Shown here one piece after another: positions 7,261-16,521 of a stretch of DNA of 35,629 bases. The notes below the pieces were generated by a model. The model was given only the letters and a program-made list of their open reading frames with translations, had not been told where the DNA came from and made no database searches. The position numbers and the translations under genes are program-made. Position 1 is the first letter of the stretch, and every line of letters starts with the position of its first letter. This DNA is from Elusimicrobiota bacterium. Lineage in GTDB: Bacteria > CAYTYR01 > UBA6262. The stretch covers positions 1 through 35,629 of the forward strand of contig PMCA01000021.1 in assembly GCA_003153935.1 (NCBI GenBank), given 5' to 3'.

Positions 7261-10200
7261 TTATTTCGCGAACGTTACTGTCACATAAGAATCCTTAATC
7301 GTGCAGAATCCGTCCGGATCGCCAGGATTAGCCGAGCCCTTATAACTGCCCAACTCCTTGGCTTGTATCTCGCTGCTGGGACTGGCCAGGTCAAAGCAAT
7401 TGGGGCTCGATCCCGGCTTTCCATCACTGCCTTGGCCGCCGCCGCCATGCCATTCGGTCGCCTCTTGATATACCTCGCGAAAATGGTCATTGTCCTGTTG
7501 GCCCACCGCGACGATGAATCGCCACGTTTTGCCGGACGGCTTGCCACCCAGGAGAGACCAGGGGATGGCCACTTCCACATTGTTCCAGTTATAATCGTCG
7601 ATCTGGAACCCTTCGGTGTCCTTATCGCCGCCCTTTTTCTCGGCGATGACTTTGCCGGAGCTGTCCCAGACAAAACCTTTATAGGTGCCGGATATGCCGA
7701 CCGCGTATTCGCACGCCAGGTTCGGCGCCACTTTTATCTTGGCCTGACCGGGCAAGGTTATCATTCCTTTTGTTTCCAGGCCGCCTTCGACCCCGTTGGT
7801 GTCGATACCGATCAACCGGAAAGGCGCCCACCAGTCGCCGGGGCGGGAACATTTAATCATAAAATACAGATTTTGAATGTCATATGTTACCCGGAATTCC
7901 CGCAGGTCGGATGATTTTTCAAAGGCCTTATTGGTCGGGTATTTGTATTGGCCGGGACCGGTATCATCGTTCTTGGCGTCGGTCCAGATAAATTCATCGG
8001 CATTAACTGTCCAGGTGTTTTCCGCCGGCGCTATCCCCACCCAGTCCATGATATTTTTATCCACCTTGATAGAATGGCCTTTCAGGGGCATGCCGATAGT
8101 TACTTTTATAGAATCAGATTCCCTGACGCCATTTTTGGCTATTTCCGTTACGGTGATAGTGTGCACCGACTGCGGTTTATATTTAGCCGAGATAGTCCAA
8201 ACCGCTTCATAAAGGCCTTTTTCATTTTTTACCAGGGGAATTTCCTTGCCCTTGTCTATGACCGCGAAGATCTTCTCAATATCACTATGGGCTTTGGGAA
8301 TGGCGGAAATGGCGCAGGTTTTATAAACGGTCCCATCGGCTAACGGCGCGACAATGGCTACCTTATTATAAATATAGAGGTTCTCTTCAATCTGCCCTAT
8401 CTGGCCAATGCGGTCAACGGCCCGGACGAACAGTTTATACGCTCCGTCTTTGAGTATAGTCGTATCCAGGGTTCCTCCGTAAAATTCATTCCCGGTAAGT
8501 GTTAGCGGGGTCCAGACAGCGTTATCCAGGGAATACTCCGCCTTGACTATAGATTCTCCCTTGATCTGGGTGGCAATCATCTCTTTGCCGCCGCAGAGAG
8601 ATTCCGCTTGTGGGCTGTTAACCTTTATCTCAGGGATATTGAAATCGATCTTTTCCCCATCCAGGGTGATGGCGAAAATGTGCAGTCTCGGTTCATTCGG
8701 GACTATAATAGCATGCAGTATTTTTTTAGGGTCAGCGGCCATTGTTTGCGAATATATGGCCACTCCGGGCAGACGCAAACCGGGCTTTTCATGATGATAC
8801 GAAGTAACAATAACCGGCTCGTCATCGAACACGGGGTTGCCGCCCCACCAGTCGGAATAGCCAATTTTTTTCGTTTCTTCGGTGCCATCGGTGTATTTAA
8901 ACACCATTTCCACTTTCTCACTGCCGTTGTGTATGGAGGCCAGAACATGGACCTTGTCATAACGGCCATTAGGAACGATTATCTGCTGGCCGATGCACTC
9001 TACATTATTATTCTGCCCGTCTTCCTTCGGCCCGAATTTATATTTTATCTTTTCTTTGCCCATAAAGATGAAGTCGCGATTGGAGTCGGGCAGCTGCTCG
9101 GCCGGGAAGTCCCAGCCGGTCGCCTCTTCCAGGTTCTTGGCGGTGGTGATCCAGTCATGATTGAAAGCCAGATCCACGTAAATTCCCGGGGTATTGTCAA
9201 TGGTTACTTTAGCTTCCTGCGCTACCACATTCTTACCGGTGTCCTCTACCTGGAATTTAATCACATGGGTGGAACCGTTGGCCAGGGAAGCCACGTCCCA
9301 ATCCGCCAGGTACATCCCGTTGCCTTTTTCGGTCATATCTGCCGCTGGGCCGTCGTCTATAGTATATTTGACGGAAGCGATGCCGCGATCATCCTCGGCC
9401 ATCACTTTCAGCATCACCTTATTCATGACAAAAGCGCCGTCCTTAGGTTCGCTCTTTACCACCGGCGGGTCATCGACATTGTCAACTATCACATTGGCCG
9501 CTTCGGAAACCGTGACCCCGTTTTTGTTCACGGTCCGGAAGACAAATGAATGGAATCCCTCACTAAGGACCTTAGTGTCCAGAGTGTAACTGTAATAACT
9601 ATTGCCTTGTGAAGCCAGCTTGTAAGTTTTTTCTCCATCAACGGTGACTTCTTTAACTACCCAGTCCTTACCCGCCATGAACCCAGCTTTTAACTCGGTT
9701 TTGCCCGCGATCTTGCTGTCGGTTTTGGGGCTAACCACCTGGATACTGGCATCCGGACGTCCGTATTCCCGCTGCACAGCGGTAAATATTTTTTTGTAGA
9801 ATTTCCGGTCCATGGTCATGACACCCATGGTGCCCGGATCATTGATCATGGTGTGCCAGTCAAAGGCCGTCCACCAGACGTAACCGCACACGCCGGCAGA
9901 TTCATTAAAGGCCTTCATGGTATTCTTGAACAGGTCCACTTGTTTCAACTGCATATTATCTTCTTTATAAGGAGCCCAGATACCGAATTCAGTGGCGATT
10001 ATAGGCTTGTCCGGGAAAGTTTTGCGCATGTCAGCTAAAGCATTCAGAGTATCTTCATAATAGTCCGCACCGTAGAATACGCCGTAGTACATGGTGTAAC
10101 CGATCACATCGGCTTCTTTCTGGGTAGGGTCCTTGGGATCGCTGCCGGAAGCGGACTGGGACACGAAGCGAGTACCATCCACTTTATAGGCCAGGTCATG

Positions 10201-11733
10201 CAGATCGTGAATATATGCCCCGCGTTCCGTTTGCCAGCTGCATTCGTTGCAGGTGCTCCAAAAAGCGACCGCGGCCCGGTTATAATCCTGGTAGATCATC
10301 TCCAGCCACATCTGCCGGGCAAGGCCGCGCTCTTTGCGTTGTATATCGAACTCCGGCCCGCCGAACCAGTAAACCGGTATCTCTTCCCAAATAACAAAGC
10401 CCATCCGGTCCGCCAGGATCTGCGTAAACGGGTGATTGGGATAATGGGCGGTACGGATGAAATTGCAATTGGCTTCCTTGATCATTTTAAAATCTTTATA
10501 TAGTATCTGCTGGGTGGTCTTATTTCCAGGGACTTCTTTACTGCCGGGATAGACTTCGTGCCGCGCCAGGCCTTTCAGGAGCAATGGCTGGCCATTCAGC
10601 AAAATAGCCGGTTTGGTTTTATCTATGGTAAATTCCCTGATGCCGAACTGGGTATAGAATTTATCCACTAATTGTTTAGTATTGAGGTCATACAGTTTCA
10701 CTTGCAGCACATAGAGGTTAGGCTCAGACGGGGACCACAAGACGGCTTTATCGGATTCCAGGTCGAAATCAACTACTCCGGCTTCCTGCACGGCCAGGGC
10801 TATCTCTTTGGATTTGGTCCCGGTTACCGCCAGTTCCTGGGAAAAGTCGGCTATGTCCTTGGCGCTTTCGGCCAGGATATTTTTATCGGTCAGCTTGGCC
10901 CGGCAGATATACACTTCCGCTTTAAGCTTCTGCGCGGCGGTTTTGTTATCGATAACCACGCGGGCGGAAACCTGGACCTTGTTGGCGCCCAGCAGTTTGG
11001 TTTTAACGTCCGCGCGGACGATATTGGCCAGCGGGCAAACATCGATATAGACATCTCTCTTGATGCCGCCGTAGCTCCACCAGTCGCCGATAAAACAGGG
11101 AACAATAACATTCTTTTGTTCGCGGTTATTCAAAGGAACCCAGGGAATATTGTCAACCCTGACCGCGATCGTATTTTTCTGGTCGTAGTTCACCAGGGAG
11201 CTGATATCAAAAGCGAATGGCGTGTAGCCTCCTTCATGGCAGCCGAGCCACTTGCCGTTAATCCAGACATCGGTGAAATAATTGGCAGCCAGGAAAACCA
11301 GCCTTAAGAATTTCCCCTGGTTATCCTTGCCGACGGTAAAGGTGCGGCGGTACCAGGCGCCATCCTGGTAACGGTCCGGGGACGGGTTCTCTACCCCAGG
11401 GATAGCCATGTCCTGCCAGGCGGAATCGTTAAAATCTGCCTGGTACCGGCCCTGGCTCTCTTTCTCCACCGCGGCGACAGTATCGGGGGTGCGGCTGGCC
11501 AGGGTCAAGTCATGGTTCATTATCTGGCGTTCTTTTTTCCAGGTGCCAGCCAGGTTAATTACGCCACGATCCTGTTTCTCGAAACTTGGTAAAGGGAGGC
11601 CGTTCTGGAAAGGAACCACGGCCGCGCCGATGTCTTTGAGTTCCAGGGTCGGCGGCTGTAAAGTATTGGCGAAAGACCAGCCGGATAATATGATCCCCAT
11701 GGCACAAAAAAACAAAATCATCAGCTTTTTCAT
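7261..11733 (-). CDS. giant secreted GH2 glycosidase with C-terminal DOMON-like domain
   Basis: A 1490-residue exported enzyme with a signal peptide (residues 1-22). Domains in order: GH2 N-terminal jelly roll (about 60-235, ending YGGIKRDVYI), immunoglobulin-like domain (240-370), and GH2 TIM barrel (375-660). The acid/base is Asn496-Glu497 (STCNECS) and the nucleophile is Glu582 (IATEFG). Ig-like repeats follow at about 665-850, then a jelly-roll-like domain (850-1030), another Ig-like region (1035-1215), and a DOMON/glucodextranase-type domain (1220-1490) nearly duplicating the protein at 4911-5834. GH2 includes beta-galactosidases, beta-glucuronidases and beta-mannosidases. Beta-galactosidase is favoured by the GH35 gene in the operon, but this is not proven. 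AAAGGGAG precedes the ATG. The length is well above the usual 600-1050 residues because of the added modules. Confidence 0.9.
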   Translation of the reverse strand: MKKLMILFFCAMGIILSGWSFANTLQPPTLELKDIGAAVVPFQNGLPLPSFEKQDRGVINLAGTWKKERQIMNHDLTLASRTPDTVAAVEKESQGRYQADFNDSAWQDMAIPGVENPSPDRYQDGAWYRRTFTVGKDNQGKFLRLVFLAANYFTDVWINGKWLGCHEGGYTPFAFDISSLVNYDQKNTIAVRVDNIPWVPLNNREQKNVIVPCFIGDWWSYGGIKRDVYIDVCPLANIVRADVKTKLLGANKVQVSARVVIDNKTAAQKLKAEVYICRAKLTDKNILAESAKDIADFSQELAVTGTKSKEIALAVQEAGVVDFDLESDKAVLWSPSEPNLYVLQVKLYDLNTKQLVDKFYTQFGIREFTIDKTKPAILLNGQPLLLKGLARHEVYPGSKEVPGNKTTQQILYKDFKMIKEANCNFIRTAHYPNHPFTQILADRMGFVIWEEIPVYWFGGPEFDIQRKERGLARQMWLEMIYQDYNRAAVAFWSTCNECSWQTERGAYIHDLHDLAYKVDGTRFVSQSASGSDPKDPTQKEADVIGYTMYYGVFYGADYYEDTLNALADMRKTFPDKPIIATEFGIWAPYKEDNMQLKQVDLFKNTMKAFNESAGVCGYVWWTAFDWHTMINDPGTMGVMTMDRKFYKKIFTAVQREYGRPDASIQVVSPKTDSKIAGKTELKAGFMAGKDWVVKEVTVDGEKTYKLASQGNSYYSYTLDTKVLSEGFHSFVFRTVNKNGVTVSEAANVIVDNVDDPPVVKSEPKDGAFVMNKVMLKVMAEDDRGIASVKYTIDDGPAADMTEKGNGMYLADWDVASLANGSTHVIKFQVEDTGKNVVAQEAKVTIDNTPGIYVDLAFNHDWITTAKNLEEATGWDFPAEQLPDSNRDFIFMGKEKIKYKFGPKEDGQNNNVECIGQQIIVPNGRYDKVHVLASIHNGSEKVEMVFKYTDGTEETKKIGYSDWWGGNPVFDDEPVIVTSYHHEKPGLRLPGVAIYSQTMAADPKKILHAIIVPNEPRLHIFAITLDGEKIDFNIPEIKVNSPQAESLCGGKEMIATQIKGESIVKAEYSLDNAVWTPLTLTGNEFYGGTLDTTILKDGAYKLFVRAVDRIGQIGQIEENLYIYNKVAIVAPLADGTVYKTCAISAIPKAHSDIEKIFAVIDKGKEIPLVKNEKGLYEAVWTISAKYKPQSVHTITVTEIAKNGVRESDSIKVTIGMPLKGHSIKVDKNIMDWVGIAPAENTWTVNADEFIWTDAKNDDTGPGQYKYPTNKAFEKSSDLREFRVTYDIQNLYFMIKCSRPGDWWAPFRLIGIDTNGVEGGLETKGMITLPGQAKIKVAPNLACEYAVGISGTYKGFVWDSSGKVIAEKKGGDKDTEGFQIDDYNWNNVEVAIPWSLLGGKPSGKTWRFIVAVGQQDNDHFREVYQEATEWHGGGGQGSDGKPGSSPNCFDLASPSSEIQAKELGSYKGSANPGDPDGFCTIKDSYVTVTFAK

Positions 11734-11762
11734 TATTTTCTCCCTTTAGTTCGTCTTATTAT

Positions 11763-12299
11763 TTACCAGGATATATAAGAAGTACCCTTAGTATCCACGC
11801 CTTGCACATTTACATAGACCTTGCCCCATACGGTAAGCCCGGAGACAGTATCGGTAGTGCGGTAATACCACCAGCCAACGTCAGGCGGGCCGGGAGTGGG
11901 AACGGTATCGGGCCAGTGTATGCCCTCGTGCCAGATATCATACCTGGTGTGTTGGGCACCGGTCGGCTCCGGCCCGATACGGCACAGCGGTATCTCATAC
12001 AGATATTGCGAGAAATCGCTGTTCAGAATCCAGCCAAAACCATCATCAAAGTACATCCGCACGGGAAAAGCCGGGTCGTAAGAAATGAAAAGCGGAAAGA
12101 ACGTATTATCCGAATAATAAATATTCAAGGCTGAGCGGATCGCGCCGAGGTTGCCCTTAGTCGCTCCTTCTTTGGCCCGTAGGACAAAATTGAGGTAACG
12201 TGGAACAGCCACGCCGGCCAGTATGCCGATGATCGCTACCACGATCATCAACTCTACCAATGTAAATCCGAATATACTTTTCTTGTTTTTAGCGAGCAT
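11763..12299 (-). CDS. type IV prepilin-like / pseudopilin protein
   Basis: A 178-residue protein with a textbook class III signal: a short basic leader (KNKK), then cleavage after Gly11 before Phe12. A hydrophobic helix (FTLVELMIVVAIIGILAGVA) follows, with the conserved Glu at mature position 5. The region after the helix (RAKEGATKGNLGAIRSALNIYYSDN) resembles GspG/PulG-type pseudopilins. The C-terminal part is a short beta-rich head that I do not recognise. AAGAAGG precedes the ATG. It sits 18 bases after the LacI gene and 29 bases before the GH2 gene, so it is probably co-transcribed with them. A surface or secretion role linked to polysaccharide use is inferred from position only. No pilus assembly genes are in the window. 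Confidence 0.88.
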   Translation of the reverse strand: MLAKNKKSIFGFTLVELMIVVAIIGILAGVAVPRYLNFVLRAKEGATKGNLGAIRSALNIYYSDNTFFPLFISYDPAFPVRMYFDDGFGWILNSDFSQYLYEIPLCRIGPEPTGAQHTRYDIWHEGIHWPDTVPTPGPPDVGWWYYRTTDTVSGLTVWGKVYVNVQGVDTKGTSYISW

Positions 12300-12317
12300 A
12301 AAGCCTTCTTCTTACGC

Positions 12318-13349
12318 CTAAAAATTCCAAAGATGAGAGCAGGATTCCCTGACGATCAATTCCGTCGGCAGGATCTTACCAAAGTCATTCCTTTGCCCTT
12401 CTTCATAATCGATCAAGAAAAGAGCTGCTTCCTCTCCCAACCTGAATATCGGCTGTTTTACTGTCGTCAGAGGCGGATTCATCTGACTGGCTATGTTTAT
12501 GTCGTCAAACCCGACTACGGAAACGTCTTTGGGAACCTGCAGGCCGCTATCCCGCAGGGCGGTGATCGCGCCCTTGGCCATCAAGTCGTTGGCGGTAAAA
12601 ACAGCGGTGAGGCGGATCTTATTCTGCAGCAATCTCTGCATCGCCTGATAGCCGCGGTCCTCGGAAAAATCCCCCTGGTCCATTAACGACTCCTGAACCT
12701 TCAAACCGTGACTCATAAGGGCCTTGCGGAAACCGAACTCGCGTTCCCGCGCGTCGCCGCGGTCGAAAGGACCGCCAATAAAGCCGATGCTTTTGTGTCC
12801 CAGGCCGATCAGGAAGTCAGTCGCTTTAATCGCCCCCGCTATATTATCCACATCCACATAATTGATATTTTTAAAGCCCGCGTGCCCGCCCGCGACGATA
12901 AAAGGAATATGCTCATCCTTGAGCTTCCTCACCAGTGGCGAGGTCATGGGCGGCGCCAGCACGATGAAGCCCTTAATCAGCTTTGAATAATACCAGCTGG
13001 TCAGGTGGCTGATGTTAATCTCGTGCCGGGTGGAATAGTTCAATATGATCAGGTCGTAGCCGTTATCGTCCACGGCTTTTTCGATGCCTTGTAATATTTC
13101 GCTGAAATAGTAGTTGGTGAACAGGTGTTCATACTGGATGACCAGCGCCAGGGTTTGGGGCTCCATTTTGGACAGGTTGACGGCGGTCATATTGGGATGG
13201 AATTTGAATTTTTTGATCAGGGCGCTGATTTTCAGGCGGGTTTTGGGACTGACATAAGGGTGGTTATTGATGACCCGGGAAACGGTCATCTTGGAAGTGC
13301 CGGCTTTTTCCGCAATTGTGGAGATGGTAACGTTGGTTGGCTTTTGCAT
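12318..13349 (-). CDS. LacI-family transcriptional repressor of the sugar operon
   Basis: A 343-residue protein of standard LacI length. The N-terminal helix-turn-helix is intact (VTISTIAEKAGTSKMTVSRVINN, residues 6-28), followed by the hinge region (NLSKMEPQ). The effector-binding domain resembles periplasmic sugar-binding proteins, with LVIQYEHLF, GFIGGPFDRGDA, AVFTANDLMAKGAI, VSVVGFDDI and PPLTTVKQP. A perfect palindromic operator lies just upstream of its own start, so it probably autoregulates and controls the whole downstream run (prepilin, GH2, binding protein, secreted domain, permeases, GH35). The inducer is probably the imported sugar, which is unknown. AAAGAGG precedes the ATG. Confidence 0.95.
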   Translation of the reverse strand: MQKPTNVTISTIAEKAGTSKMTVSRVINNHPYVSPKTRLKISALIKKFKFHPNMTAVNLSKMEPQTLALVIQYEHLFTNYYFSEILQGIEKAVDDNGYDLIILNYSTRHEINISHLTSWYYSKLIKGFIVLAPPMTSPLVRKLKDEHIPFIVAGGHAGFKNINYVDVDNIAGAIKATDFLIGLGHKSIGFIGGPFDRGDAREREFGFRKALMSHGLKVQESLMDQGDFSEDRGYQAMQRLLQNKIRLTAVFTANDLMAKGAITALRDSGLQVPKDVSVVGFDDINIASQMNPPLTTVKQPIFRLGEEAALFLIDYEEGQRNDFGKILPTELIVRESCSHLWNF

Positions 13350-13361
13350 TTTAGCCTCTTT

Positions 13362-13379
13362 TATGTTACCGGTAACATA
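13362..13379. promoter_or_regulatory. LacI-type operator, perfect 18-bp palindrome
   Basis: TATGTTACCGGTAACATA is fully self-complementary with a central CG, as in many LacI/GalR-family operators. It lies between the predicted transcription start and the repressor's ATG, about a dozen bases from each. Bound repressor would therefore block initiation or early elongation. Confidence 0.85.
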
Positions 13380-13390
13380 CTTTCAATACT

Positions 13391-13418
13391 AATATAGCAT
13401 AAGCGCGGCTTTTGTCAA
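13391..13418 (-). promoter_or_regulatory. sigma70-type promoter of the LacI-led sugar operon
   Basis: On the minus strand TTGACA (13418-13413), a 16-base spacer and TATATT (13396-13391). The expected start is about 13383-13385, just before the operator. It is the only convincing promoter seen before the prepilin, GH2 and transport genes. Confidence 0.78.
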
Positions 13419-13479
13419 GTAAAAAACTTAAGAAAGAACTGGAACTATTTTAGCATAGAAACGGCGACAAAACAAACTT

Positions 13480-14985
13480 TTATTTCCTGGCCCACATTTC
13501 CGAGCCTATATCCTTCAGCATGCCGGCTGTCTTCTGCTCACTGACCAGCGGATTGAACCCGGTCATGCCGATTATGCGCCATAAAGAGCTGGCTAAAGAG
13601 GTGACCCAGCGGCCGTCTTTGCCCCGGGGTATTTCCCAGCCGTAGAAGAAGGTGTTTAGCACTTCGGTGTCTTTGGGCTGGATGCTGGTATAGGGCAGTA
13701 CGCCCTGCGGCAGGCCGGCGATACGGGACATCCGGTCCTCTTCTTTTAGATATTTCAGGGCTTTACCCTGATATTCGGTCATCTGGTCTATATCCCCGGT
13801 TTCCCGGCAGTATTGGGCCATTACCTGGTACATCAGGATCATCTGGCCGGTACCCTCCCACCAGATCAAACGCGGGCGGTTCGGGTCTTTGTATTTTTCA
13901 TCGGTAAAATCGAATCCTTCGATGACTTCGCCGTTCAGTTCCTGCCTGACCAAAAAATTATCTTCGGCGAATTTAACCATCTGGAACGGATCCACCCCCC
14001 ACTGCTTCAGCTCGCCCGGGGTGAGCGCCGCGATGCCCCAGCTGACCGTGTCCAGGGCCTTGGTCTTATCGGCGCCGAATTCGTTATAACCGCAGTTAAA
14101 GCTCCGGTATTCCTGGTTAAAACCAACCGTCAACAACCATTTCCTGATGCAAGCCATCTCGTACTGTATCTCCCGAAGCGAGAAATTCTTCTGGACGAAT
14201 ATGCCCCGGACTTTCTCATCGGCCTGGTTATAGATCTTTTCCAGCCATTTCAGGACCGCGTAGTTATCAATAATATTTTCCGAGGAAAAAACTGTGCTCC
14301 AGTCGGGTCCCCAGCCGCTGCCCATGCAGACCGCGCCGCGGGTGCCGTCGGCGAACTGGAAATGCGGAAGGTCGTAGGCCCAGCGGGCCATGTCCAAGAC
14401 GAACGGCAGGAAATCTTTCGTACCGCTGAACTGGTCATACTGCAGGGCAGACAGGGCCAGCCACATATTCGGGCCGACATGTATGCGGTCGCCATCGATG
14501 CCCATATCCAAACCGTTCTCCTCAGAGGTATTAAAATCGGTGATAACGTATGAATTCAGCAAACCCTTATTGCCGTTTTTCTCAGTGTAAAAGTTATCTC
14601 GCATGACGGTCAGCATCCGTTTGGCCCTGTCGTACTGCCCATTCAGGGTATAAACCATGATCGCCAGCGCCAGGTCGTAGGTAAAGCCCTGCTGGTCCAG
14701 GATGCCGGCCTTGTCAGGGTAATATTGGTTGCTGGCCGAGTCAAAATAATAAGCGGAAGAACCGTGGAAGCTTTCCACCAAACCTGTGTTCGCAGACCGT
14801 TCCGTATCCAGAAAAAGCAAAGTCGCGTTATCGACGCTCTTTAGTTTTTCCAGGTACGGGTTGCCGATAGTCTCCTGATTTAAACTGGCCAAAACTATAC
14901 CTGGCTCAGCCGCCGCCGTACGGGAAATAAAAACGAATAATACCAAAAAGGCACAAAAAAAATAACCTACGGCATTACTGTGCAT
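13480..14985 (-). CDS. secreted protein of unknown family, paralogue B (possible helical-barrel glycosidase)
   Basis: A 501-residue exported protein with a signal peptide ending near ISRTAAA (residue 26). I do not recognise a named family. The sequence is mainly helical with repeated aromatic, Gly-rich turns (FHGSSAYYFDS, DGDRIHVGPNMW, GSGWGPDWSTVFSSENIIDNYAVLKWL, RPRLIWWEGTGQMILMY). This pattern recalls (alpha/alpha)-barrel carbohydrate-active enzymes, but no catalytic residues can be assigned with confidence. It aligns end to end with the next upstream gene (15001-16521); by eye well over half of positions match, so the two arose by tandem duplication. It is the last gene of the riboswitch-led operon. 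AAGGGG precedes the ATG. A role in processing or binding extracellular polysaccharide is only an inference. Confidence 0.75.
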   Translation of the reverse strand: MHSNAVGYFFCAFLVLFVFISRTAAAEPGIVLASLNQETIGNPYLEKLKSVDNATLLFLDTERSANTGLVESFHGSSAYYFDSASNQYYPDKAGILDQQGFTYDLALAIMVYTLNGQYDRAKRMLTVMRDNFYTEKNGNKGLLNSYVITDFNTSEENGLDMGIDGDRIHVGPNMWLALSALQYDQFSGTKDFLPFVLDMARWAYDLPHFQFADGTRGAVCMGSGWGPDWSTVFSSENIIDNYAVLKWLEKIYNQADEKVRGIFVQKNFSLREIQYEMACIRKWLLTVGFNQEYRSFNCGYNEFGADKTKALDTVSWGIAALTPGELKQWGVDPFQMVKFAEDNFLVRQELNGEVIEGFDFTDEKYKDPNRPRLIWWEGTGQMILMYQVMAQYCRETGDIDQMTEYQGKALKYLKEEDRMSRIAGLPQGVLPYTSIQPKDTEVLNTFFYGWEIPRGKDGRWVTSLASSLWRIIGMTGFNPLVSEQKTAGMLKDIGSEMWARK

Positions 14986-15000
14986 ATTCTTACCCCTTTT

Positions 15001-16521
15001 CTAAGGATTTAACTTATTCGCTTTAGCTCTCATTTCCTCGCTGGTGTGTTTCAACAGTCCGGCGGTTCTTTGTTCGTGGACGAGCGGATTGAACCCGGTC
15101 ATGCCGAGGATCCGCCACAAGGTGCTGGAGAGAGCGGAAACCCACCGCCCGCCACGCCCGCGGGGTATCTCCCATTCATAGAAGAAAGTGTTCAATACTT
15201 CCCGGTCCTTTGGCTGTATACTGGTATACGGTAGCACCCCTTCCGGCAAACCGGCCTGCTCGTTCATCCTCTCCATCGCCATCAGGAATCTTAACGCTTT
15301 TTCCTGGTACGCTTCCGCCCGGGCCGGGTTCCCTTGGCGCTGACTGTAGTCAGCCATCACCTGGTAAGCCAAGACCATCTCCCCCGTCCCCTCCCACCAG
15401 ATCAGCCGCGGGCGGTTTTTGTCCTTGCCTTGCTCATCGGTGAAATCAAATCCTTCGATCATTTCACCATTGATCTCCTGCTGGACCAGGAAATTCTCCT
15501 CGGCGAACTGGATCATCTTGACCGGGTTCAGGCCCCAGCTGACTAAAACTTCGGGACCCAGGGCCGTGATGCTCCAACTGACCGTATCCAGCGCCTTGGT
15601 CTGGTCCACTCCCTTCTCGTTATAGCCGCAATTAAAGCTCTGGTAGTTCTTATTGAAACCGACGCGCAGCAACCAGTTCTTGATACATTGCTTTTCATAC
15701 TGGATCTCTTTTAAACCGAATTTATTTGCGGCGAATATACTTTTCTCCTGCTCATCGGCTGTTTTGTATAATTCTTCCAGCATCTGCAGGACCGCGTAAT
15801 TATCGATGATGTTCTCAGTGGAATATACGGTGCTCCAATCGGGCCCCCAGCCGCTGCCCATGCTGACCGCGCCGCGACTGCCGTCGGCGAACCTGAAATG
15901 CGGCAGGCCATAGGCCCACTTGGCGATGGCGATGGCAAAATCCAGGTATTTGGCGGTGTGGCTCAACCGGTCGTACTGTAAAGAGGCCATAGCCACCCAC
16001 ATGTTCGGGCCGACATGGATGCGGTCGCCGTCCACGCCCATGAGCAGGTTATCCTGTCCCCAGACGTCAAATTCGGAGGTTTGGTAAGCGTTCAGCAGAC
16101 CGATATAACCGTTCTTTTCCACGAAGAAATTATCCTTAAGCACCGCCAGGATATCATCCGCCTTCTTGTTCTGGCCGTTGATGACGTAGACGATAACCGC
16201 CAGGGCCAGGTCATAAGTGAACGCCTGCTGGTCCAGCAAGCCGGCTTTCTGCGCGTAATACTGCTGGCTGGCTTCGTCATAATAATAATTGGAAGAGCCG
16301 TGGAAACTTTCCAGCAGGCCGGTGCCCTGGTTGCGCTGTCTTTCCAGGAAACTCAGGACCTTATGGTCCAGGGTATTCAGTTTTTCGAGATAATAATTTT
16401 TCTCTCCGGGAGTATTCAGGTTGGCCAGCACGAAACCGGTCTGCGCTCCGGCAACCGGCGCGGCTAAGCCCAGGCTGAGCAACAAGAAAGCGATAAGGAC
16501 CGGAGAATTATTCTTTACCAT
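15001..16521 (-). CDS. secreted protein of unknown family, paralogue A (possible helical-barrel glycosidase)
   Basis: A 506-residue exported protein with a signal peptide (residues 1-26, ending VAGAQ). It is the tandem paralogue of the gene at 13480-14985 and shares the blocks TGL(V/L)ESFHGSS, FTYDLALA, GDRIHVGPNMW, MGSGWGPDWST, FNCGYNE, TKALDTVSW, GFDFTDE, RLIWWEGTG and LPYTSIQPKD. The conserved Asp, Glu and Trp residues in these blocks are candidates for a sugar-binding cleft. The start codon overlaps the stop of the PorV-like gene by seven bases (ATGGTAA), indicating translational coupling. Expression should depend on the riboswitch leader at 20 kb. No C-terminal sorting domain is visible, so it probably ends in the periplasm or is exported by another route. 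Confidence 0.75.
   Translation of the reverse strand: MVKNNSPVLIAFLLLSLGLAAPVAGAQTGFVLANLNTPGEKNYYLEKLNTLDHKVLSFLERQRNQGTGLLESFHGSSNYYYDEASQQYYAQKAGLLDQQAFTYDLALAVIVYVINGQNKKADDILAVLKDNFFVEKNGYIGLLNAYQTSEFDVWGQDNLLMGVDGDRIHVGPNMWVAMASLQYDRLSHTAKYLDFAIAIAKWAYGLPHFRFADGSRGAVSMGSGWGPDWSTVYSTENIIDNYAVLQMLEELYKTADEQEKSIFAANKFGLKEIQYEKQCIKNWLLRVGFNKNYQSFNCGYNEKGVDQTKALDTVSWSITALGPEVLVSWGLNPVKMIQFAEENFLVQQEINGEMIEGFDFTDEQGKDKNRPRLIWWEGTGEMVLAYQVMADYSQRQGNPARAEAYQEKALRFLMAMERMNEQAGLPEGVLPYTSIQPKDREVLNTFFYEWEIPRGRGGRWVSALSSTLWRILGMTGFNPLVHEQRTAGLLKHTSEEMRAKANKLNP

Noticed and set aside
8608-9549. A 313-residue plus-strand open frame
   Set aside because: Antisense shadow of the GH2 gene, which has intact domains and catalytic residues through this stretch. 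The plus-strand translation has no family features.
13813-14553. A 246-residue plus-strand open frame opposite the unknown secreted protein
   Set aside because: The minus-strand protein aligns with its paralogue across the region, and the plus frame is a by-product.
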